From Streptomyces noursei (lineage in GTDB: Bacteria > Actinomycetota > Actinomycetes > Streptomycetales > Streptomycetaceae): a stretch of 64,000 nt of DNA. The stretch lies in contig NZ_CP070326.1 of assembly GCF_016917755.1 (NCBI RefSeq), positions 3,782,001 through 3,846,000 of the forward strand, in the 5' to 3' direction. Every line of letters starts with the position of its first letter. Position 1 is the stretch's first letter. The position numbers and the translations under genes were made by a program. Shown here in pieces: positions 43,297 to 51,846 of this stretch. The notes under the pieces were generated by a model that saw nothing but the letters and a program-made list of their open reading frames with translations, did not search any database and had not been told where the DNA came from.

Positions 43297-44601
43297 ATGG
43301 GGGTCCCTGGACCCTTCCCCGGCTCGGCGGGGAGGCCCGATGCCCCGGCGCTGGACCGGGAGGAGGTGGACCGCGCGCTGGCGCGGCTCGGCGCCGAGTA
43401 CGAGGCGATCGAGACGTCGCTGCTCGCGTTGCAGGACCACGCCGGCCGTCGGCTCCTGGAGGGCGCCGAGCTGTCGGGCGTCACCAAGGAGCGCTGGGCC
43501 GAGACGGAGCGGTCCCTTGCGGTGCTGTGGGCGTTGTTCGACGCCTATACGGAGGTGCTGACGGCCGCGCGGGAGCTGCGGGGGCGGCGGCGCTGGCTGT
43601 CCGCGGAGGATCTGGCGGAGCTGTCGGCGCTGTTGCGCGACGGTGCGGTGACGGTGCCGGCCGCGGCGGGCGACGAGCCGAGAGCCGGCGGAAGGATCGG
43701 CCTGGAGGAGCTGGTCGGCCGGTTGAACGGGCTGTACGCGCGGTCGTTGGACGTCATCGTGGCGGCGGACGCGGTGTGGTCGGCGCTGCCGGCCCGGATA
43801 GACCTGCTGGCGGAGGAGTTGCAGCGGACGCGGTCGCTGGCGCATTCGGTGGGGGTACGTCCGGGGGAGCATCCGGCGGGTGACGATCTGGACCGGATCA
43901 CCGAGGAGTTGACGCGGTTGCGGGCGCGGGTGATCGCGGATCCGCTGGCGTTCTGGGTGTCGTCGGGGGCGGGGAGCGCGGCGCCGGGCGGGGGCCGTCC
44001 GGACACCGCCCGTTATGACCGGGCGGCGCGTGCGTTGGAGGACATCCGGCGTGAGGTGGCGGCGGTGCTGGACGTGCGGCAGGACGCGGAGCGGCGGTTG
44101 ATGCTGCTGCGTGACGTGCTGTCGCGGGCGGACCGTACGTTGACCGAGGCGCGGCAGGCGCGCGGGGAGGTGCTGGCGAAGATCGCCGCGTCGGAGGTGC
44201 CGGCGGTCAGTGGCCCGTCGACGGTGCTGCACGAGCAGTTGGCGGCGGCCGCCGAGTACCGCCGGCGGGCGCAGTGGCACCGGTTGTCGCCGCTGCTGGA
44301 CAGCCTGGAGGAGCGGGCGGAGGACGAACTCCAGAGGGCCCGCGAGTCGTTGACGGCGGTGACCGCGCCGCTGGCGGTGCGGGCCGAGCTGCGCGGCCGG
44401 TTGGACGCGTACCGGGCGCGGTTGGCGCGGCACGGTCTGGCGGGGGATCCGCTGCTGATGGAGCGGTACGACGTCGCGCGGCGGATGTTGTGGAGCGCGC
44501 CGTGCGATCTGCGGGCGGCGGAGCAGGCGGTGTGGCGCTATCAGGAGGCGGCGGCGGAGGCCGTGGCTCCGGAGCCGCGGGACGGCAGGGGGGAGCCGTG
44601 A
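43297..44601 (+). CDS. Coiled-coil protein of the PknG locus, function unknown
   Basis: The 434-residue, almost wholly helical, Ala/Arg/Glu/Leu-rich protein has no membrane segment or signal peptide. Heptad-like stretches occur throughout (for example 40-110 and 230-400). It resembles a cytoplasmic scaffold more than an enzyme, and I recognise no catalytic motif. The ATG at 43297 follows GGAGAGGTG at 5 bases. Its stop overlaps the kinase start (GTGA), so stoichiometric production with the kinase is likely and an adaptor role is inferred. Confidence 0.75.
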   Translation: MGVPGPFPGSAGRPDAPALDREEVDRALARLGAEYEAIETSLLALQDHAGRRLLEGAELSGVTKERWAETERSLAVLWALFDAYTEVLTAARELRGRRRWLSAEDLAELSALLRDGAVTVPAAAGDEPRAGGRIGLEELVGRLNGLYARSLDVIVAADAVWSALPARIDLLAEELQRTRSLAHSVGVRPGEHPAGDDLDRITEELTRLRARVIADPLAFWVSSGAGSAAPGGGRPDTARYDRAARALEDIRREVAAVLDVRQDAERRLMLLRDVLSRADRTLTEARQARGEVLAKIAASEVPAVSGPSTVLHEQLAAAAEYRRRAQWHRLSPLLDSLEERAEDELQRARESLTAVTAPLAVRAELRGRLDAYRARLARHGLAGDPLLMERYDVARRMLWSAPCDLRAAEQAVWRYQEAAAEAVAPEPRDGRGEP

Positions 44602-47192
44602 CGGAGCGCGACGGGGGGCGGTGTCAGCGTCGGGAGTGTGCCGGGCGCTACGAAGACGTCGGCGACGGGGAGCTGTACTGCGAGGTGTGCGGGCTGGCGC
44701 CGGTGGTGTCCGCCGAGGGGCTGCTGTCGGCGACCGCGACGGTGTTGACGCAGCGGGTGGAGGCCGGTGGGGCGACGGTCGCCGCGCCGCCGCCGAGCGG
44801 TGCCCGCGGGCGGCGGACGGTCGGGACGCATGTCCCCGCGCAGCGGCCGGGCGGCGGGGCCGGGAGCGGGCCGGCCGCCCGGACGCCGGTGGTGGTGCGC
44901 GGCAGCGGGCGGGGCAGTGGCCGCCCGGCCTCGGGGTCGGGCGGTGGTTCCGGGGCGTCGCGGGGGCGGTTGGGCGCCGGGCTGGTGGCGGTGGAGCAGG
45001 TGCCGCGGCGCGATCCGCGGGCGGCGGTGCTGGCGCATCCGGAGGTGCCGGAGCGGAAGCGGTTCTGCAGCCGGGGCGAGTGCGGGGCGCCGGTGGGGCG
45101 GGGCCGGGACGGCCGGCCGGGCACGGCGGAGGGCTTCTGCACCAAGTGCGGCCATCCGTACAGCTTCGTACCGAAGTTGCGGTCCGGGGAGCTGGTGCAC
45201 GGCCAGTACGAGGTCGTGGGGTGTCTGGCCCACGGCGGGCTGGGCTGGATCTATCTGGCGCGGGACCGGGCGGTCGACGACCGGTGGGTGGTGCTCAAGG
45301 GCCTGCTGGACACCGGTGACGAGGAGGCGCTGGCGGCGGCGGTGTCCGAGCGGCGGTTCCTCGCCGCGATCGAGCACCCCAACATCGTGCGGATCTACAA
45401 CTTCGTGGAGCATCTGGACCGCACGACGGGCAGCCGGGACGGCTACATCGTCATGGAGTACGTGGACGGCATCTCCCTGAAGGACCTCGCCAACGAGCGG
45501 CGCACCTCGAAGGGGCGCCGCGATCCGATGCCGGTGGAGCAGGCGTGCGCGTACGGCATCGAGGCGCTGGAGGCGCTGGGCCATCTGCACAGCCGGCAGT
45601 TGCTCTACTGCGACTTCAAGGTCGACAACGCCCTCCAGCAGCACGACCGGCTCAAGCTGATCGACCTGGGCGCGGTGCGGCGGGCGGACGACCACGAGAG
45701 CCCCATCTACGGCACGATCGGCTATCAGGCGCCCGAGGTCGGCGAGGTGGGCCCGTCGGTCGCCTCCGACCTGTACACCGTCGCCCGCACCCTCGCCGTC
45801 CTCACCTTCGACTTCCAGGGCTACACCAATGTCTTCGCGGACTCCCTGCCGGACCCGGACCACATCGAGGTGTTTCGCGCGCACGAGTCCTTCTACCGGC
45901 TGCTGGTGCGGGCCACCGATCCGGATCCGGGCCGGCGTTTCGGTTCCGCGGAGGAGATGGCCGAGCAGCTGACGGGGGTGCTGCGGGAGGTGGTGGCGCT
46001 GCGGACGGGCGAGCCGCGGCCGGCGCTGTCCACCCTGTTCGGGCCGGAGCTGCGGGTGGTGGGCACCGAGCCGGTGCCGCCGCCGGCCGGCGACAGTTCG
46101 CTGCTGGGCGGCCGGCGGCCCGGTCGGCGGCGCGCCGGGCGGGTCGCGCGCGAGCCGGCGCGGGTGGGCGGCGGCCCGGAGCTGCGGCCCCTGGACGTGG
46201 CCGGGGCGGCGCTGGCGCTGCCGGTGCCGCGGGCGGATCCGGACGACCCCCATGCCGGTTTCCTGGCCGGTCTGCACGCCGCGACCCCGGCGGAGCTGCT
46301 GGCCGCGCTGCGGGCGGCGCCCACCGACTCGCCGGAGGTCCGGCTGCGGACCCTGCGCGCCCAACTGGAGCTGGGCGGGGACGCGGTGGCCTTCGAGGGC
46401 GACGGGCCGGGTTCCCCGGCGCGGTGGGACGAGGACCCGTGGGGCGCCGACGGGCAACCGGACGCGTACGGGTCCGGGGACTGGCGGGTGGTGTGGCACC
46501 GGGGGCTGGCGGCGCTGGCGACCGGCGACCGGGAGGGCGCCGCGCTGGCCTTCGACGCGGTCTACGACGCCTTCCCCGGCGAGCCGGCGCCGAAGCTGGC
46601 GCTGGGCATCAGCGCCGAGTTGCTGGGGCAGTTGGACAACGCGGCGGAGTACTACCGCCTCGTATGGGCGACAGACCGGAGCTATGTGAGTGCCGCGTTC
46701 GGGCTGGCCCGGGTGCGGCTGGCGGCCGGTGACCGGGCGGGTGCGGTGACGGCCCTGGAGTCCGTCCCGGAGGCGTCCATCCACTACACGGCGGCGCGGA
46801 TCGCGGCGGTCCGGGCCCGGCTGCGGCAGCGCTCGCCCCGGGAGCCGCTGCTGCCGGATCTGCGGGCCGCGGCCCAACAGGTCGAGGCGCTGGCCGACTT
46901 CGGTCTGGACGACCGGCGCCGGGAAGTCCTCGCCACCGAAGTACTGGGCAGTGCCCTGGACTGGGTACTCTCCGGGAGCCACGGCGACGGGCCCGGGGCC
47001 GGTGCCCCGGGTGACGGGGCGCCGGACGGTGCCGCCGGGCCGGCGCTCCTCGGCAGTCCGCTGGACGAGCGCGGGCTGCGGTTCGGGCTGGAGCGGTCGT
47101 ACCGTCTGTTGGCACGGCTGGCGCAGCGTGGCGAGGAAAGGATCGAGCTGGTGGAGCGGGCCAACCGCTTCCGCCCCAGGACATGGGTGTGA
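44598..47192 (+). CDS. pknG: PknG-like serine/threonine protein kinase with zinc-ribbon and TPR domains
   Basis: The 864-residue soluble kinase has an N-terminal ribbon with C9, C14, C28, C31 and a Gly/Pro/Arg-rich linker. The rubredoxin-like module of PknG follows (C157, C162, C181, C184). The kinase domain (about 205-455) has the nucleotide-binding Lys234 in VVLKGLL, catalytic Asp339 in YCDFKVDN and a DLG in place of DFG, typical of PknG. A C-terminal TPR region runs from about 540 to the end. Mycobacterial PknG phosphorylates the FHA protein GarA to control glutamate metabolism. The extra N-terminal ribbon is not in the mycobacterial protein. GTG start overlaps the preceding stop. Confidence 0.92.
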   Translation: MTERDGGRCQRRECAGRYEDVGDGELYCEVCGLAPVVSAEGLLSATATVLTQRVEAGGATVAAPPPSGARGRRTVGTHVPAQRPGGGAGSGPAARTPVVVRGSGRGSGRPASGSGGGSGASRGRLGAGLVAVEQVPRRDPRAAVLAHPEVPERKRFCSRGECGAPVGRGRDGRPGTAEGFCTKCGHPYSFVPKLRSGELVHGQYEVVGCLAHGGLGWIYLARDRAVDDRWVVLKGLLDTGDEEALAAAVSERRFLAAIEHPNIVRIYNFVEHLDRTTGSRDGYIVMEYVDGISLKDLANERRTSKGRRDPMPVEQACAYGIEALEALGHLHSRQLLYCDFKVDNALQQHDRLKLIDLGAVRRADDHESPIYGTIGYQAPEVGEVGPSVASDLYTVARTLAVLTFDFQGYTNVFADSLPDPDHIEVFRAHESFYRLLVRATDPDPGRRFGSAEEMAEQLTGVLREVVALRTGEPRPALSTLFGPELRVVGTEPVPPPAGDSSLLGGRRPGRRRAGRVAREPARVGGGPELRPLDVAGAALALPVPRADPDDPHAGFLAGLHAATPAELLAALRAAPTDSPEVRLRTLRAQLELGGDAVAFEGDGPGSPARWDEDPWGADGQPDAYGSGDWRVVWHRGLAALATGDREGAALAFDAVYDAFPGEPAPKLALGISAELLGQLDNAAEYYRLVWATDRSYVSAAFGLARVRLAAGDRAGAVTALESVPEASIHYTAARIAAVRARLRQRSPREPLLPDLRAAAQQVEALADFGLDDRRREVLATEVLGSALDWVLSGSHGDGPGAGAPGDGAPDGAAGPALLGSPLDERGLRFGLERSYRLLARLAQRGEERIELVERANRFRPRTWV

Positions 47193-47193
47193 C

Positions 47194-48570
47194 ATGGGTG
47201 TGACTGGGCCGTCCCGCTGCCGGAGCTGCGGTGAGCCGCTCGACGCGGGGGACAACTACTGCGGGCGGTGCGGCGCCGATCCCCTGACGTCGGGCGGTTT
47301 CGGCAGGCCGGCGGGATACGGGGCACCACCGGCGGCGGCGTTCGCCGCGGGGCCGGCGGCGCAGGTGGGTCCGCCGCCGCCCGACCCCACGACCCGCCTC
47401 CCGATCGGGGACGCGACGGCGCCGACCGCGCCCGCTGCCGGCGACCGGCCCGCCGACCCGCGGGTGGTCGGCTACGAGGCGGTCGCCGACGCCGCCGCCG
47501 GCGCCGGGTCGCGGGCCGAAGCGGAGGTTTTGGCGACGGCCCGGGAAGAGGCCCCGGCGGGAGCCGAAGCGGAGCCGGCGGCGGGCACCGCGACGGACGC
47601 CGGGACGGCGGACGCGCCGGCGCCCGGAGAGGCCGCCGAGCCATCAAGCGGAACGACCGACGAAGGGGCCGCGGAGCCGGGTCCGGCGCCCGCCGCGGGG
47701 GAAACCGGAACTGCCTCGGAGGACCTGCCCGAGCGCCAACGCGACCACCTGGAGCGGGAGTTGCAGGGCGTCGCTGCGGTCAGCGACCGCGGTCACCGGC
47801 ACCACCGCAACGAGGACTTCTTCGCGCTGGGCGACACCGTGCTGGCGGACGGCGCGCCCGCGGTGATCGCGGTGGTCTGCGACGGGGTCTCCTCGGCGAC
47901 CCGCCCGGACGACGCCTCCAAGGCCGCCGCCGAACGGGCCACCGGGGCGCTGCGGATGGCGCTGCCGCGCGGCACGCACCCGCAGCAGGCCATGCACGAC
48001 GCGGTGCTGGCGGCCTCGGCGGCGGTCGACGCGCTGGCCGTCGACCCCTCGATAGCGCACGACGAGTTCCGCCAGCAGAACGCCCCGGCCTGCACGATCG
48101 TCGGCGCGCTGGTCGGCGGCGGGCTGCTGACCATCGGCTGGGTCGGCGACAGCCGGGCGTACTGGATCCCCGACGACCGCACCGCACCGCCGGTCCGGCT
48201 CACCGAGGACGACTCCTGGGCCGCCCAGATGGTCGCCAACAACCTCATGACCCAGGACGAGGCCAACGCCGACGAGCGGGCGCACGCCATCACCGGCTGG
48301 CTCGGCGCCGACGCGTACGAGGTCGAACCGCACGTCGCGGCGTTCCGGCCGGACGGGCCAGGGACGGTCGTGGTGTGCACCGACGGGCTGTGGAACTACG
48401 CCGAGACGGCCGGGTCGATGGCCGCGGTGCTGCCCCTGGACGCGCCGGTCCGGCCGCTGAACGCCGCGCGGGTGCTGGTCGACCACGCGCTGGACGGCGG
48501 CGGGCACGACAACGTAACGGTCGCGGTGGTGCGGTTCCCCACCCCCGCGGAAGGGGCAGGATCGGCCTAG
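47194..48570 (+). CDS. PP2C-family protein phosphatase with N-terminal zinc ribbon
   Basis: The 458-residue protein has a zinc ribbon (C9, C12, C23, C26). A long Ala/Glu/Pro-rich linker follows, then a PP2C domain from about residue 185. Metal-binding Asp residues are in SDRGHRHHRNED (D198, D208), VCDGVSS (D230-G231), CTDGLWN (D397) and HDNVTV (D439). It removes phosphate from Ser/Thr, presumably from PknG targets. The ATG at 47194 begins one base after the kinase stop, so the pair is strongly coupled. The ribbon resembles those of the kinase and the FHA protein and may mediate docking. Confidence 0.9.
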   Translation: MGVTGPSRCRSCGEPLDAGDNYCGRCGADPLTSGGFGRPAGYGAPPAAAFAAGPAAQVGPPPPDPTTRLPIGDATAPTAPAAGDRPADPRVVGYEAVADAAAGAGSRAEAEVLATAREEAPAGAEAEPAAGTATDAGTADAPAPGEAAEPSSGTTDEGAAEPGPAPAAGETGTASEDLPERQRDHLERELQGVAAVSDRGHRHHRNEDFFALGDTVLADGAPAVIAVVCDGVSSATRPDDASKAAAERATGALRMALPRGTHPQQAMHDAVLAASAAVDALAVDPSIAHDEFRQQNAPACTIVGALVGGGLLTIGWVGDSRAYWIPDDRTAPPVRLTEDDSWAAQMVANNLMTQDEANADERAHAITGWLGADAYEVEPHVAAFRPDGPGTVVVCTDGLWNYAETAGSMAAVLPLDAPVRPLNAARVLVDHALDGGGHDNVTVAVVRFPTPAEGAGSA

Positions 48571-48655
48571 GGCCTGTCCATGCAGTCCCGTCGTTCGCCC
48601 GGGGGGGCGGGCCCGGCCGGCGGCCGGCGGCAGCCGCAAGGAGCGGACGTAACCC

Positions 48656-49510
48656 ATGGCCAACTTCGCCAAGTCGCGGGTGCCGCGCTTCACCGCCGAG
48701 GTGCACCACAACCCCTGCCTCCCCGAGGGCGGGCAGGCGTTGCACGCCGTCGTCACGGTCACCGCGACCGGCGGCGGTTCGACCGGTGGGCGCCCGGTGC
48801 CGCGACCGGAGGCGGGGGCCTCCGCGGCGGCCGGGCCGGAGCACGGGCCGGCCGACGCCCTCGGGCCGGACACCGGGGTGGTACTGCGGGTGCGGACCCC
48901 GCTGGGCGCCGAGGTGGGGTTCCTGCGGCAAGTGGCGCCCGCCCCCGAGGACCTGACCGGCCGGCGCAGCGCGTCGGGGCCGCGCTCGGGCGACTACCCG
49001 ACCGGCCCCTGGGGCGACGAGTCCCGCGACTACCACCTCTTCCTGCGCGTCCCGGACCCCGGGCTCGGCCGGGAGATGCTGGCCGCCCGGCTCTCCGTGC
49101 TGCTGCCCGCACCGGACGGCGCCGCGCCGCGGGTCGTGGCGCAGGGTCTGGTCCGGGCCGTGTGGACGGACGATCCGGCCGCCGCGGTACGGATCGATCC
49201 ACAGGTGGCACACCACACAGGTCGGTCCGAACTGGCGCAACTCATCCAGCGGGGACTGGATGCGGCCAAGTGGGGAGATGCCGCCCGCGCCGTGCACGAA
49301 CTGCGCCGTGCGGCGCGGCTGGCCGGCGGCCCCGGGAGCGAGGACACTGCGAAACTCCTTGCGAAGGTGGTGGGCGACGTCGATACCGCGACCGGTACTG
49401 TGCGACAGGCGGCGAAGGCGCCCGAGGTCGAACGGGAGAGCTCCCGAACGGCGCCGGACACCCACTCATCGCCCGCAGAAACCGCAATGAACGAGCACGA
49501 TCACCACTGA
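48656..49510 (+). CDS. VWA-family-like protein apparently lacking its VWA domain
   Basis: The 284-residue protein matches, from memory, both ends of a VWA-domain protein family found in this locus. The N-terminal MANFAKSRVPRFTAEV and LHAVVTVTATGGG are followed by the C-terminal VGFLRQVAPAPEDLTGRR, GDYPTGPWGDESRDYH, DPQVAHHTG and ADTAKLLAKVVGDVDTATG-like helices. In that family about 190 residues of VWA domain with a MIDAS motif (DxSxS) lie between these parts. Here only about 40 Ala/Pro/Gly residues connect them, and no DxSxS is present. The frame is intact and a binding site (AAGGAG, 13 bases upstream) exists, so the gene is probably expressed. Confidence 0.6.
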   Translation: MANFAKSRVPRFTAEVHHNPCLPEGGQALHAVVTVTATGGGSTGGRPVPRPEAGASAAAGPEHGPADALGPDTGVVLRVRTPLGAEVGFLRQVAPAPEDLTGRRSASGPRSGDYPTGPWGDESRDYHLFLRVPDPGLGREMLAARLSVLLPAPDGAAPRVVAQGLVRAVWTDDPAAAVRIDPQVAHHTGRSELAQLIQRGLDAAKWGDAARAVHELRRAARLAGGPGSEDTAKLLAKVVGDVDTATGTVRQAAKAPEVERESSRTAPDTHSSPAETAMNEHDHH

Positions 49511-49554
49511 TCAGTACCACCCGGAAGAAACGGTACGGAGGGGGAAGAACCGAC

Positions 49555-51123
49555 ATGCCGACCTGCCCGAGCGGCCACCAGTCGGCGGCCGAAGACTGGT
49601 GCGAGGTGTGCGGCCAGCGCATGGCGGGTGCTGTTCCCCCGCCACCCTCTCTGCCCGCCGGATTCCTCAACGCGCCGCCGCCCGCCGAGCCGACCGGTCC
49701 CGCGGGTCCGCCGCCCGGCATGCCCGGTCCGCCGCCGGCGGGCCAGCCCGGCCCGCCCCCCGGCATGCCCGCCCCCGGCCAGCCCGGCCCGCCGCCCGGC
49801 TTCGGCGGCCCCGCCGCGCCCGCACCCGGCCCCGGTATGCAGGGCGGCCCGGAGGGCTACGGCTTCCCGCCGCCCGCGCCCGGCCCCGGTGGTCCCGGTG
49901 CGCCCGCACCCGGCCCGGCCGGCCAGCCGCCGCAGGGCGGTTACGGCTTCCCGCCGCCGGCACCCGGCCCCGGCGCCCCCATGCCCGGCCCCGGCACCCC
50001 GCCGCAGGGCACCCCGCCGCCCGTCGCCCCAGCTCCGGCGCCCGGCCCCGAGCAGTCCACGGAGTTCTGCCCGCAGTGCCGCACGCCGCGCGAGGGCATG
50101 GCGCCGTTCTGCGCGGAGTGCCAGTACAACTTCCTCACCCACTCGCCGGCGTCGTTCGCCCCGCCGCCCGGTGCGCCCGCGCCCGGCCCCGGCGGCCAGC
50201 CGCCGCAGGGCGGCTACGGCTTCCCCCCGCCGGCACCCGGCCCCGGCGCCCCCATGCCCGGCCCCGGCCTCCAGGGCGGCCAGGGCGGTTACGGCTTCCC
50301 GCCGCCGCAGGCCCCGCCGCCCGTGCAGCCGGGCCCGCCGCCCGGGGCGCCCGCCCCCGGTGGCTTCCCGGGCCAGCCCGGCCCGCCCCCCGGCATGCCC
50401 GGCCCCGGCCCGGCCGGCCAGCCCGGTCCGCCGCCGCCCCCGCAACAGGGCGCCGACGACTGGACGTTGACCCCGCCGAGCCAGCCGCACGCGGCGCACG
50501 CCGCCCCACCGATGGCGCCCCCGCAGCCCGGACCCGGCCCGCAGGCCCCGTACGAGCAGCCCGCACCGTACGAACAGCAGCAGCCCGCGCCGTACGAACA
50601 GCAGCAGCCGGCCCCGTTCCCGCCGCAGCAGCCCCAGCCGGGACCCGACGGCCAGTGGGGCGGCGCCCCCGGCCCGGCTCCGATGGCGCCGCCGCAGGGC
50701 CCGCCGCCGGTGATCGGCGACGGCTGGGTGGTGGCCATCGCGCCGGACCGCGAGTACTTCATGGCGATGATGAGCCGCAGCGGCCCGGAGGCGGCGGGGC
50801 TCAACCTGCCCTCGTACTCCCCCGAGCAGGTGCTGCCGCTCGCAGGCGGCCAGGTCTCGGTGGGCCGCCGCCGGAACAGCACCGGTGAGTCCCCGGACGT
50901 CGACCTGGGCCGGACCCCGGAGGACCCGGGCGTCTCGCACCAGCACGCCCTGCTCGTCCAGCAGCAGGACGGCAGCTGGGCGGTGGTGGACCAGAACTCC
51001 ACCAACGGCACGACGGTCAACCTCGCCGAGGAGCCGATCCAGCCGTACGTCCCGGTGCCGCTCCACGAGGGCGACCGGGTGCACGTCGGCGCCTGGACGA
51101 CGCTGACCGTCCGCCGCGGCTGA
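49555..51123 (+). CDS. FHA-domain protein with two zinc ribbons and Pro/Gly repeats
   Basis: The 522-residue protein begins with a ribbon (CPSGHQ...CEVC, C4 to C19). A Pro/Gly/Ala low-complexity region follows, then a second ribbon (FCPQCRTPREG...FCAEC) near residue 165-185, more Pro/Gly repeats with QQQPAPYE units, and a C-terminal FHA domain. FHA landmarks are G437-R438, S461-x2-H464 and N484-G485-T486, so phosphothreonine binding should be intact. It is a likely target or reader of the kinase; it lacks the compact N-terminal Thr motif of GarA. Repetitive DNA encodes the Pro/Gly blocks. The ATG at 49555 follows GGAGGGGGAAG. It is the last gene of the locus before a terminator. Confidence 0.88.
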   Translation: MPTCPSGHQSAAEDWCEVCGQRMAGAVPPPPSLPAGFLNAPPPAEPTGPAGPPPGMPGPPPAGQPGPPPGMPAPGQPGPPPGFGGPAAPAPGPGMQGGPEGYGFPPPAPGPGGPGAPAPGPAGQPPQGGYGFPPPAPGPGAPMPGPGTPPQGTPPPVAPAPAPGPEQSTEFCPQCRTPREGMAPFCAECQYNFLTHSPASFAPPPGAPAPGPGGQPPQGGYGFPPPAPGPGAPMPGPGLQGGQGGYGFPPPQAPPPVQPGPPPGAPAPGGFPGQPGPPPGMPGPGPAGQPGPPPPPQQGADDWTLTPPSQPHAAHAAPPMAPPQPGPGPQAPYEQPAPYEQQQPAPYEQQQPAPFPPQQPQPGPDGQWGGAPGPAPMAPPQGPPPVIGDGWVVAIAPDREYFMAMMSRSGPEAAGLNLPSYSPEQVLPLAGGQVSVGRRRNSTGESPDVDLGRTPEDPGVSHQHALLVQQQDGSWAVVDQNSTNGTTVNLAEEPIQPYVPVPLHEGDRVHVGAWTTLTVRRG

Positions 51124-51144
51124 CCGCACGACGCCGACCCGTCA

Positions 51145-51180
51145 ACTCCGGGGCGTGATCGACCGATCGCGCCCCGGAGT
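51145..51180 (+). terminator. Hairpin terminator at the end of the PknG/FHA operon
   Basis: ACTCCGGGGCGTGATCG pairs over 17 positions (one G-U) with the following arm across a 2-base loop, 21 bases after the FHA stop. Confidence 0.8.
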
Positions 51181-51244
51181 CGCATTCGGTTCCGGACGTC
51201 CTAAGCCCCCGGTCCTCGGTCGGGGTGTCTGCCACCATGGACCG

Positions 51245-51649
51245 GTGAACAACATTCCGCACAGCACGCTTCAGGAGCAGACCTTCTACGAGCAGGTCGG
51301 CGGCGAGGACACCTTCCGCCGCCTGGTGCGCCGCTTCTACGAGGGGGTCGCCGAGGACCCGCTGCTGCGGCCGATGTACCCGGAGGAGGATCTGGGGCCG
51401 GCCGAGGAGCGCCTCGTCCTGTTCCTCATGCAGTACTGGGGCGGCCCCCGCACCTACAGCGAGAACCGCGGCCACCCCCGGCTGCGGATGCGGCACGCCC
51501 CGTTCGCCGTCGACCGGGCCGCGCACGACGCCTGGCTGCGGCACATGCGGGACGCCGTGGACTCCCTCGGGCTGGCCGAGGACCACCGGACGCAGTTGTG
51601 GAACTACCTCACGTACGCGGCAGCGTCGATGGTCAACACCGCCGGCTGA
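51245..51649 (+). CDS. glbO: Truncated hemoglobin, group II (TrHbO type)
   Basis: The 134-residue 2-over-2 globin has FYEQVGGEDTFRRLVRRFYEGV and the group II Tyr/Trp pattern (FLMQYWGGPRTYSE). A proximal His lies in LRMRHAPFAVD, and LWNYLTYAAASMVN closes the domain. It binds O2 or NO and is thought to aid respiration or NO detoxification. GTG start at 51245 with a poor binding site; a leaderless or weakly translated message is possible. It stands alone after the PknG operon terminator. Confidence 0.9.
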   Translation: MNNIPHSTLQEQTFYEQVGGEDTFRRLVRRFYEGVAEDPLLRPMYPEEDLGPAEERLVLFLMQYWGGPRTYSENRGHPRLRMRHAPFAVDRAAHDAWLRHMRDAVDSLGLAEDHRTQLWNYLTYAAASMVNTAG

Positions 51650-51846
51650 GAGAACGGTCACACCGACCGGAATCCCCGCGTCCCTGTCACGATCCGGTCA
51701 AGACCACCCGTGAACCGCCCACCCGGCACACCGCTCTCTGAAAACATCCACGACATCCGATCACCCATTCGGATACGTCGCGTTTTCGGGCGTCGAGAGC
51801 CGCCGGTGCACCCCGGCCGGGGGCCCGTGCCGCTCCGGGGGGATCC

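Noticed and set aside
38944..48582. Identical TAGGGCCTGTC at two stop codons (38944 and 48568 regions)
   Set aside because: The shared string is short and G/C-rich; two copies in 64 kb are not enough to call an element.
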